DNA from: Mycolicibacterium arenosum
GTDB lineage: Bacteria > Actinomycetota > Actinomycetes > Mycobacteriales > Mycobacteriaceae
Length of the DNA stretch: 64,000 nucleotides
Reading direction: 5' to 3'
NCBI RefSeq assembly: GCF_024320865.1
Contig: NZ_JANDBD010000007.1
Location: 326,177 to 390,176, forward strand
The notes beneath the pieces were generated by a model. The model did no database searches, was not told where the DNA came from, and saw nothing but the letters and a program-made list of their open reading frames with translations. This document shows positions 57,384 through 63,877 of the stretch, piece after piece. The position numbers were made by a program, and so were the translations under genes. Every line of letters begins with the position of its first letter. The stretch's first letter is position 1.

Positions 57384-58639
57384 CGGATCTTCCCTTCACC
57401 CGGATTGCCGTCGCCTGGACGGATGACGTGTAGTTCGGGGAGCGGGTAGGCCAGCTGGGCGCCCCACTCCGCTGTGTAGGCCAGCTGTTCGGTGATCTCG
57501 GTTTCGAGATTCCACGGCAGGACGACGATGACGTCGGGCCGGTCCTTGTCGAGCCGGTCCACCGGATGGATCGGCAGGCGGACGCCCGGCGTGAACATGC
57601 CGTGCTTGTACGGATTCCGGTCGACGAGGTACTCGATGAGGTCGGTGCGGATACCGCAGTAGTTCAGCAGCGTGTTGCCCTTGCCCGGCGCCCCGTAGCC
57701 GACGACCCGCTTGCCCTCGGCGCGGCAGTCGAGCAGGAAGCGCAGCAGATCGCGGCGCCGACGGTCGACCCTGGCCTGCATGCCGACGTAGCCGGTGACG
57801 TCGTGCAACCCGGCGTCGGACTCCGCGGCCAGCGTGTCGACGAGGCGCGCGGTGGGCACGCCTGCGACGGCCTCCGGTCGGGCCCACACGCGGATCGACC
57901 CGCCGTGCGTGTCGAGCAGTTCGACGTCGACCACCTTGAGCCCCGCGGTCGCCAGCGCCGTCGCCGCCGACGCGACGGTGTAGTACTGGAAGTGCTCGTG
58001 GTAGACCGTGTCGAACTGGGCGAGTTCAATCAGGTTCAGCGCGTGATGCACCTCGATCGACACCCAGCCGTCGTCCGCCACCAGCCCGCGCAGCCCCCTG
58101 GTGAACCCGAGCACGTCGGGGATGTGGGCGTAGACGTTGTTGGCGACGACCAGATCGGCGGGGCCGTGCTCGGCGCGCACGGCGGCGGCGGTCTCCTCGT
58201 CGAGGAACGCGGTCAGCGTCGGTACGCCCCGCTCCCGCGCCGCGGCGCCCACGTTGACCGAGGGCTCGATGCCCAGGCAGCGGATGCCGGCGTCGGTGAC
58301 GTGCTTGAGAAGGTAACCGTCGTTGCTGGCGACTTCGACGACAAACGAGTTACCGCCGAGGCCGAGCCGGTCGACGGCGTCGGTGACGAAGTCGCCAGCG
58401 TGCTTCACCCAACTGTCGGAGAACGACGAGAAGTAGGCGTACTCGGTGAACGTCTCCTCCGGCGTGATGAGCGCCGGAATCTGCAGCAGCAGGCATTCCT
58501 CGCAGACCCGAAGATGCAGTGGATACGTGGGTTCTACCAGGTCCAATGCCTCGGCGGTCAGGACCTTCTCGCAGGGTGGGGTGGCCCCGAGGTCCAGCAC
58601 GCTCACCAGGCGGTCGGATTCACACACACGGCACGGCAT
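57380..58639 (-). CDS. sugar C-methyltransferase (NovU/TylCIII-like)
   Basis: A 419-residue three-domain methyltransferase. Zinc cysteines are in MPCRVCESDRL and LRVCEECLLLQ. The SAM loop FVVEVASNDGYLLKHV is intact, SIEVHHALNLIELAQFDTVYHEHFQYYTV carries the conserved YHEH motif, and the C-terminal domain has VGYGAPGKGNTLLNYCGI. It would place a methyl on carbon 3 of a 4-keto-6-deoxysugar nucleotide, giving a branched sugar. It heads the minus-strand sugar-nucleotide operon (then cytidylyltransferase, deacetylase, SDR). The start is ATG 58639 (MPCRVCESD). Confidence 0.9.
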   Translation of the reverse strand: MPCRVCESDRLVSVLDLGATPPCEKVLTAEALDLVEPTYPLHLRVCEECLLLQIPALITPEETFTEYAYFSSFSDSWVKHAGDFVTDAVDRLGLGGNSFVVEVASNDGYLLKHVTDAGIRCLGIEPSVNVGAAARERGVPTLTAFLDEETAAAVRAEHGPADLVVANNVYAHIPDVLGFTRGLRGLVADDGWVSIEVHHALNLIELAQFDTVYHEHFQYYTVASAATALATAGLKVVDVELLDTHGGSIRVWARPEAVAGVPTARLVDTLAAESDAGLHDVTGYVGMQARVDRRRRDLLRFLLDCRAEGKRVVGYGAPGKGNTLLNYCGIRTDLIEYLVDRNPYKHGMFTPGVRLPIHPVDRLDKDRPDVIVVLPWNLETEITEQLAYTAEWGAQLAYPLPELHVIRPGDGNPGEGKIR

Positions 58640-58813
58640 CGGCGGGCTCTTTCCCGTTGTCCACGAACGCGGACACCGGCACGGTCCACGCGAGAGCACG
58701 CGGCCGGAACTGCCAACACAGAAGCCTGCACGCGTAGCTGCGCGGTCAGACTAACAAGTTCTGGCTAAGTTCGCGAGAGTTGCTAGATTTGCACTCTCAG
58801 GAACTTTTTCGAG
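58640..58813 (-). promoter_or_regulatory. regX3 3' region and promoter of the sugar-nucleotide operon
   Basis: A 174-bp gap with an A/T-rich core. GAGAGTTGC (58775-58783) and GCACTCTC (58791-58798) form a small hairpin 16 bp downstream of the regX3 stop, a possible weak terminator. The rest should hold the promoter of the leftward operon. No clear -35/-10 pair stands out, and no GTTCACC-type RegX3 repeat is seen. Confidence 0.4.
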
Positions 58814-59500
58814 TCAGCCCTCCAGCTTGTAGCCCAACCCGCGCACGGTGACGAGATGAACGGGATTGGCGGGGTCGGCTTCGATCTTGCTGCGCAGTCG
58901 CTTGACGTGAACGTCCAGCGTCTTGGTGTCGCCGACGTAGTCCGCCCCCCACACCCGATCGATCAGCTGGCCGCGCGTCAGGACCCGCCCGCTGTTGCGC
59001 ATCAGGTACTCCAGGAGGTCGAACTCCTTGAGCGGCAACGTAATCTGCTCACCGTTGACGGAAACGATGTGTCGTTCGACGTCCATCCGAACCGGCCCGG
59101 CCTCGAGCACCCCGTCCGCGATGTTCGCGTCGTCGTTGTCCGCGCCGCGGCGCAGCACCGCACGGATGCGAGCGATGAGCTCGCGCGCCGAGTAGGGCTT
59201 GGTGACGTAGTCGTCGGCGCCGAGCTCCAGGCCGACCACCTTGTCGATCTCACTGTCCCGCGCCGTGACCATGATCACAGGCACGCTCGAACGAGACCGC
59301 AACTGTTTGCAGACGTCGGTTCCGCTCATTCCGGGGAGCATCAGGTCGAGCAGGACGATGTCGGCGCCGGCGCGCTCGAACTCCGCGAGTGCCGAGGGGC
59401 CGTCGGCGACGACCGTGGCCTCGAAACCCTCCTTGCGCAGCAGGAAGGCGAGAGGGTCCGCGAGGGATTCCTCGTCTTCGACGATCAGCACACTGGTCAT
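58814..59500 (-). CDS. regX3: response regulator RegX3
   Basis: A 228-residue PhoB/OmpR-type regulator. Receiver: acidic EDE at 8-10, phosphoacceptor Asp52 (VLLDLMLPGMSG), Thr79 in VTARD and Lys101 in YVTKPYSARELIARI. DNA-binding winged helix: LPLKEFDLLEYLMRNSGRVLTRGQLIDRVWG and TLDVHVKRLRSKIE. With SenX3 it controls the phosphate-starvation response in mycobacteria. ATG 59500 overlaps the senX3 stop by 4 bp; the MIRU elements that separate the two genes in M. tuberculosis are absent. Confidence 0.97.
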   Translation of the reverse strand: MTSVLIVEDEESLADPLAFLLRKEGFEATVVADGPSALAEFERAGADIVLLDLMLPGMSGTDVCKQLRSRSSVPVIMVTARDSEIDKVVGLELGADDYVTKPYSARELIARIRAVLRRGADNDDANIADGVLEAGPVRMDVERHIVSVNGEQITLPLKEFDLLEYLMRNSGRVLTRGQLIDRVWGADYVGDTKTLDVHVKRLRSKIEADPANPVHLVTVRGLGYKLEG

Positions 59501-60684
59501 TGAGGGGTTGCCTCCTTGTAGTCCGATTCGTCATCGGTATCCGGATAAGCCGGGATCGACAGTGTGAAGGTCGACCCGGTGCCCGGCTGACTCCACAGCC
59601 GGATGGTCCCGTTGTGATTGGCCGCGACGTGCTTGACGATGGCCAATCCGAGTCCCGTGCCGCCGGTGGCTCGGGAGCGCGCCTTATCGGCGCGGAAAAA
59701 CCGCTCGAACACCCGCTCCTGGTCGGCGCGGGCGATGCCGATACCGCGGTCGGTGACCGCGATCTCGATGTTGTCGCCCCGGCGCCGTCTGCTGATCGAC
59801 ACCGGGGAACCGTTGGGCGAGTAGGCGATTGCGTTGGCCACCAGGTTGGCCAGCGCGGTGACGAGCAGTGACTGGTCGCCGAGGACGCGGTAGCCCGTCG
59901 GCGCGTCGGTCGTGATGCCGATGTCGGCGTTGTCGGCGGCCACCTTGTAGCGCGACAGCGCCTCGGCCACCACGGTGTCGACGTCGACGGCCTCGAGGTC
60001 GGGCAGCGGCTCGGCGCCCTGCAGCCGGGACAGCTCGATGAGCTCGCCCACCATGTTCGCGAGTCGCTTCGACTCGATCAGCATCTTGTCGGCGAAGCGG
60101 CTGACGGTCTCCGGGTCGTCGGTCGACGCCTGCAGCGCCTCTGCGAGCACGCCCATGGCGCCGACCGGCGTCTTGAGCTCGTGGCTCACGTTCGCGACGA
60201 AGTCCCGTCGGGTGGCCTCCATCCGGGCGTGCTCGGACTGGTCGTCGACGAAGAGCACCGCGAAGCGGCCGTCCTCCTCGGTGAGCAGTCGAACGTGGCC
60301 GCGCACCGAGATGCCGGACCGCCCGGAGCGCCCCGGCCGCGTCGGCACCAGGTCGAATTCGGAGTCCGCACCGGTGTTCAGCGTGCGCTGCGCAGCGGCC
60401 CAGGCGCGGTCGTCGAGCAACCTGTCACCGACCAGACCCAGCTCGCGCGCCCGGTCGTTGAGGTAGACGACGTCACGGAAGGTGTCGACCACGGCGATGC
60501 CCACCGGCGACAGCGACACGACGTGTTGCAGCATCTGCGAGATCGTGATGCCGTCCTGCTCGACGGAGCGGCGCTGACGTCTCTCGGTGAGGCGCGGGCT
60601 GAGCACGATTCCAGCGGCGACGCCGAGCGCCAGCGCGAGAATCGCCACGACTGCCGTCAGCAGCAGTGCGGACCACACACTCAC
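59497..60684 (-). CDS. senX3: sensor histidine kinase SenX3
   Basis: A 395-residue kinase. Two N-terminal hydrophobic segments lie within 5-29, followed by a PAS-like domain (about 50-150, SPVGIAVVDTFRDVVYLNDRARELG). The phosphotransfer helix is ANVSHELKTPVGAMGVL with His168. The ATPase domain has NLVANAIAYSPNGSPV, DRGIGIARADQERVF and GGTGLGLAIVKHV. The acidic C-terminus follows. The start is GTG 60684. The kinase is thought to be held in check by the PhoU/Pst system when phosphate is plentiful. Confidence 0.96.
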   Translation of the reverse strand: MSVWSALLLTAVVAILALALGVAAGIVLSPRLTERRQRRSVEQDGITISQMLQHVVSLSPVGIAVVDTFRDVVYLNDRARELGLVGDRLLDDRAWAAAQRTLNTGADSEFDLVPTRPGRSGRSGISVRGHVRLLTEEDGRFAVLFVDDQSEHARMEATRRDFVANVSHELKTPVGAMGVLAEALQASTDDPETVSRFADKMLIESKRLANMVGELIELSRLQGAEPLPDLEAVDVDTVVAEALSRYKVAADNADIGITTDAPTGYRVLGDQSLLVTALANLVANAIAYSPNGSPVSISRRRRGDNIEIAVTDRGIGIARADQERVFERFFRADKARSRATGGTGLGLAIVKHVAANHNGTIRLWSQPGTGSTFTLSIPAYPDTDDESDYKEATPQ

Positions 60685-60776
60685 GGGCGAATCGTACGTT
60701 TCCGGTGAACGTCATCCCAGCAGCGTGCGGCCATTTCGGTACAAGTCACACATCCAAACACAGGAGTTTGGTCCGT

Positions 60777-60804
60777 GTTCACCGGAGTTCACCCGCTGTT
60801 CGTC
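60777..60804 (+). promoter_or_regulatory. RegX3/Pho-like repeated box upstream of senX3
   Basis: GTTCACC (60777-60783), GTTCACC (60787-60793) and the degenerate GTTCGTC (60798-60804) recur at 10-11 bp, the helical spacing of PhoB-type tandem sites. It lies about 95 bp upstream of the senX3 GTG. RegX3 is known to activate its own operon through such repeats; the match here is by pattern only. Confidence 0.6.
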
Positions 60805-60815
60805 TATGCGGGGGC

Positions 60816-60847
60816 ATGTCCCGTCGCTTCGCTCGCTGCAGGGACAT
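60816..60847. terminator. small hairpin after gpmA
   Basis: ATGTCCC (60816-60822) pairs with GGGACAT (60841-60847) around a loop that contains the dispersed 17-bp motif. It lies 9 bp downstream of the gpmA stop (minus strand). There is no T-tract; a weak terminator or RNA structure. Confidence 0.4.
60820..60836 (+). repeat. copy 3 of dispersed 17-bp motif
   Basis: CCCGTCGCTTCGCTCGC, identical to 32978-32994 and inverted relative to 56569-56585. Here it forms most of the loop of the hairpin after gpmA. Confidence 0.6.
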
Positions 60848-60855
60848 ATCCCGTC

Positions 60856-61599
60856 TCAGTGCTTGGTGCCCTGGGCGGCCACAGCAGCGGCGCCCGTGGC
60901 CGCGGCATCGGGGTCGAGGTAGACCCCACCGGGCACCGTGGGCTTCAGGTCCGCGTCGAGGTCGTACTGGAGCGGGATCCCCGTCGGGATGTTCAGCCCC
61001 ACCACGTCCTCGTCGGACATCCCGTCGAGGTACTTGACCAGAGCGCGCAGCGAGTTGCCGTGCGCGGCGATCATCACGGTCTTGCCCGCGGCCAGGTCGG
61101 GAACGATCGTCTGCTCGAAGTAGGGGACGAACCGCGCGACGACGTCGGCGAGGCACTCGGTGAGCGGGCCGCCGCCGATGTCGGCGTAGCGCGGATCGGT
61201 GTCCTGGCTGAACTCACTGCCCTTCTCGATGGGCGGCGGCGGGGTGTCGTAGCTGCGACGCCACGCCATGAACTGCTCCTCGCCGTACTTCTCCTTGGTG
61301 GCGGCCTTGTCCAGGCCCTGCAGCGCGCCGTAGTGCCGCTCGTTGAGACGCCAGTCGCGATGCACCGGGATCCAGTGCCGGTCGGCCTTGTCGAGTGCCA
61401 GGTTCGCGGTGTTGATCGCCCTGCGCAGCAGCGACGTGTACAGCACGTCGGGCAGCACGCCCTGCTCCTTGAGCAGCACACCGCCGCGGGCGGCTTCCGC
61501 CCTGCCCTTGTCGGTGAGGTCGACGTCCACCCAACCCGTGAACAGATTCAGCGCGTTCCATTCGCTCTCGCCGTGACGGAGCAGCACCAGCGTCGCCAT
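60856..61599 (-). CDS. gpmA: 2,3-bisphosphoglycerate-dependent phosphoglycerate mutase
   Basis: A 247-residue glycolytic mutase. The phosphohistidine is in LVLLRHGESEWNALNLFTGWVDVDLTD, RLNERHYGALQGLDKA and WRRSYDTPPPPIE line the active site, and IAAHGNSLRALVKYL holds the second catalytic His. It interconverts 3- and 2-phosphoglycerate. It corresponds to Rv0489 (gpm1) and precedes senX3, in the same direction but separated by 171 bp with their own regulatory sites. Confidence 0.97.
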   Translation of the reverse strand: MATLVLLRHGESEWNALNLFTGWVDVDLTDKGRAEAARGGVLLKEQGVLPDVLYTSLLRRAINTANLALDKADRHWIPVHRDWRLNERHYGALQGLDKAATKEKYGEEQFMAWRRSYDTPPPPIEKGSEFSQDTDPRYADIGGGPLTECLADVVARFVPYFEQTIVPDLAAGKTVMIAAHGNSLRALVKYLDGMSDEDVVGLNIPTGIPLQYDLDADLKPTVPGGVYLDPDAAATGAAAVAAQGTKH

Positions 61600-61759
61600 G
61601 AGCCCATCCTTTCACGGCGTCCGAACGGGTGCGGGGCAACGTCGAACCGAGCCGATACTGCCAGCCGTCGCTCAATTGCTGCCGACGGAAATGTAACGCC
61701 TGACCTGCTTGCTTACACCACCAGACAACGACAAACAGTCGCAAGGAAAGAGGACCATC

Positions 61760-61927
61760 ATGAAGAAGTTCGGAATCACCACCGCCATCGCCACCGGTTT
61801 CGCGGCCGCCCTGTTCGGCCTCGCCGCCCCGGCCAACGCGGACGTCACCCACCACCAGTGGATCAGCGACATCCAGCAGCAGGCGACGGTCGGCTCGGCC
61901 CAGTCGACCTTCGGCAACGGCCGCTGA
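61760..61927 (+). CDS. small secreted peptide precursor (55 residues)
   Basis: ATG 61760 has AGGAAAGAGGA upstream. The signal peptide is MKKFGITTAIATGFAAALFG followed by LAAPANA, with cleavage after ANA (about residue 24). The mature peptide is about 31 residues, DVTHHQWISDIQQQATVGSA..., neutral, with two His and no Cys, ending FGNGR. A strong bidirectional terminator follows the stop after 7 bp. It is divergent from gpmA. I believe similar short secreted peptides occur in other mycobacteria but cannot name a family. Confidence 0.75.
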   Translation: MKKFGITTAIATGFAAALFGLAAPANADVTHHQWISDIQQQATVGSAQSTFGNGR

Positions 61928-61934
61928 CGCACCC

Positions 61935-61976
61935 CACGAAGAAGGGGCACCCGGAAACGGGTGCCCCTTCTTCGTG
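61935..61976. terminator. perfect 18-bp bidirectional terminator
   Basis: CACGAAGAAGGGGCACCC (61935-61952), the loop GGAAAC, and the exact complement (61959-61976). It lies between the convergent secreted-peptide gene (stop 61927) and YbjN-type gene (stop 61984). The GAAGAA/TTCTTC base of the stem gives short A- and T-rich tracts on each strand. It is the clearest intrinsic terminator in the window. Confidence 0.85.
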
Positions 61977-61983
61977 CTCCGGC

Positions 61984-62505
61984 TCAGTCCTGTTCGTCCT
62001 CGACGAGGTGCTGGAACGCCTGCAGGTTCTTGAGCGACTCGCCGCGCTTCACCCGCCACTTCCACTCCTTCTGGATGGACGAGCGGAAACCGAGTTCCAG
62101 CAGCGCGTTGAAATCCCGGTCGACGGCGTCGACGACCTGGCCGAAGATGCGGTCCAGTTCGTCTGCCGTGACCGACTCCAGCGACATCCGGCCGATCAGG
62201 TAGATGTCGCCGAGGTTGTCCAGCGTGTAGGCGAGCCCGTACAGCTTGCGGTTGCGCCTCAGCAGGTAGCGGTAGACACCCTCGTGGTTCTCCTCGGGGT
62301 TGCGGCAGACGAACCCCTCGATGCGCACCCCGTGCACGCTGACGGTGAAGACGGTGTTGGTGATGAACCGGCGCTCGGCGGGCACCGCGACGACGATGCC
62401 CGGAAGCCCGTTGCGCTCGCTGTCGTGCAGGGCGTAATCGAGTTCCGCTTCCTTGACAGCGCTTTCGATGAGCCGGTGCGCCTCCTCGGCGGCCGCGGAG
62501 ATCAT
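61984..62505 (-). CDS. YbjN-domain protein (Rv0487-like)
   Basis: A 173-residue protein of the YbjN/type III secretion chaperone-like fold. RRFITNTVFTVSVHGVRIEGFVCRNPEENHEGVYRYLLRRNRKLYGLAYTLDNLGDIYLIGRMSLESVTADELDRIFGQVVDAVDRDFNALLELGF contains the family core. It is conserved directly downstream of mshA in mycobacteria (Rv0487). Its function is unknown; chaperone-like binding is suggested by the fold. It lies 31 bp after mshA, in the same direction. Confidence 0.85.
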   Translation of the reverse strand: MISAAAEEAHRLIESAVKEAELDYALHDSERNGLPGIVVAVPAERRFITNTVFTVSVHGVRIEGFVCRNPEENHEGVYRYLLRRNRKLYGLAYTLDNLGDIYLIGRMSLESVTADELDRIFGQVVDAVDRDFNALLELGFRSSIQKEWKWRVKRGESLKNLQAFQHLVEDEQD

Positions 62506-62536
62506 GCGCGATCCGCCTTCGGCTCCTCGCTGGAGA

Positions 62537-63823
62537 TCACGCGCGCACTCCCCGCCGCAGCGAGAACCTGCGAGCCCGGCGCGGTGGCACGTCGGCGCGC
62601 TGGTGGCGGGCGCGGTAGTCGGTGATTGCGTGGGCGTAGCTCGCGAGTAGCGCGTCGACGGTGTGCGCCCAGGAGAACGTCGCGGCGTGCGCATGGGCCG
62701 CGGCGCTCATGGTCTGCGGGCCGCGCTCGAACACTCCGGCGATCGCCGCCGCCCAGTCGTCGGGATCGTGTCCGTCGACGAGGACGCCGCTGACACCGTC
62801 CTTCACCGCGACCGGCAAGCCGCCCACCGCGGCGGCCACGACGGGCGTGCCGCACGCCTGCGCCTCCACCGCGACCAGCCCGAAGGACTCCGCGTAACTC
62901 GGCACCGCGACGACATCGGCGGCTCGGTAGACCTGCACCAACTGGTCGCGGGTCTGGGGCGGTAGGAACGTCACGCGGTCGCTGATACCCAGATCGTCGG
63001 CGAGTCGAACAAGCGCGTCGGGATTGGCCAGCCCGCTGCCCGACGGGCCACCCGCGATCACGACCCGCACGTCGGGCAACTTCGCCGCGGCACGCAGGAG
63101 CACATCGGGCGCCTTGAGCGGTTGGATGCGCCCGATGAACGCCACCACCTGCTCGCCGGGGTCGAGCCCGAGGGCCCGTCGCGCGGCCGTTCGGTCGCCG
63201 GGGGTGAACGTCTCGAGGTCGACGCCCGGGTGCGCGACGTCGATGCGCTCCGCGTCGGCGCGATGCAGCGAAACCAGTTGGTGCGCTTCGTATTCGGTGT
63301 TGACGATCAGCCGGTCGGCCTCGTCGACGACCTGCTGCTCGCCGACCGACCGCAGCGGTGGCTCAGGCGGGTCCCCCTCGGCCAGCGACGCGTTCTTAAC
63401 GGCGGCGAGGGTGTGTGCGGTGTGCACCAGCGGCACCGCCCAGCGGTCGCGCGCCAGCCAGCCGACCTGACCGGACAACCAGTAGTGCGAGTGGACGACG
63501 TCGTAGTAGCCGGGCTCGTGCGTCGCCTCGGCCCGCAGCACGCCCGCGGTGAACGCGCACAGCTGCGTCGGCAGGTCGTTCTTGTCGAGCCCCTCGAAGG
63601 GGCCCGCCACGATGTTGCGCACCAGCACGCCGGGCGCCACCTGGACGACGGGTTCGTCCGCCGACGTCGTCGCCCTGGTGAAGATCTCGACGTCGACGCC
63701 GCGGCGCGCCAGCTCCAGTGCGGTCTGCAGCACGTAGACGTTCATCCCGCCGGCGTCGCCGGTACCGGGTTGAGCCAGCGGCGAGGTGTGGACGGACAAG
63801 ACGGCAACGCGCACGTACGCCAT
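62537..63823 (-). CDS. mshA: D-inositol-3-phosphate glycosyltransferase (mycothiol synthesis)
   Basis: A 428-residue GT-B (GT4) enzyme that joins UDP-GlcNAc to 1-L-myo-inositol-1-phosphate, the first committed step of mycothiol synthesis. The VAVLSVHTSPLAQPGTGDAGGMNVYVLQTALELARRG N-terminus has the MshA GGMN signature. VVHSHYWLSGQVGWLARD, VVAFIGRIQPLKAPDVLLRA, PSYAESFGLVAVEAQACGTPVVAA complete the donor site (E-x7-E). The start is ATG 63823 with AAGG upstream. Mycothiol is confined to actinobacteria, which supports the taxonomic reading. Confidence 0.96.
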   Translation of the reverse strand: MAYVRVAVLSVHTSPLAQPGTGDAGGMNVYVLQTALELARRGVDVEIFTRATTSADEPVVQVAPGVLVRNIVAGPFEGLDKNDLPTQLCAFTAGVLRAEATHEPGYYDVVHSHYWLSGQVGWLARDRWAVPLVHTAHTLAAVKNASLAEGDPPEPPLRSVGEQQVVDEADRLIVNTEYEAHQLVSLHRADAERIDVAHPGVDLETFTPGDRTAARRALGLDPGEQVVAFIGRIQPLKAPDVLLRAAAKLPDVRVVIAGGPSGSGLANPDALVRLADDLGISDRVTFLPPQTRDQLVQVYRAADVVAVPSYAESFGLVAVEAQACGTPVVAAAVGGLPVAVKDGVSGVLVDGHDPDDWAAAIAGVFERGPQTMSAAAHAHAATFSWAHTVDALLASYAHAITDYRARHQRADVPPRRARRFSLRRGVRA

Positions 63824-63877
63824 CCTTGCACGTCGGCCAACTCGCGATTTCGGCGTGCTATTCGGATCTCAGTCCGG

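Noticed and set aside
60816..60847. Considered a riboswitch or regulatory RNA after gpmA
   Set aside because: Only a 7-bp stem around a repeat motif; no conserved RNA class can be recognised.
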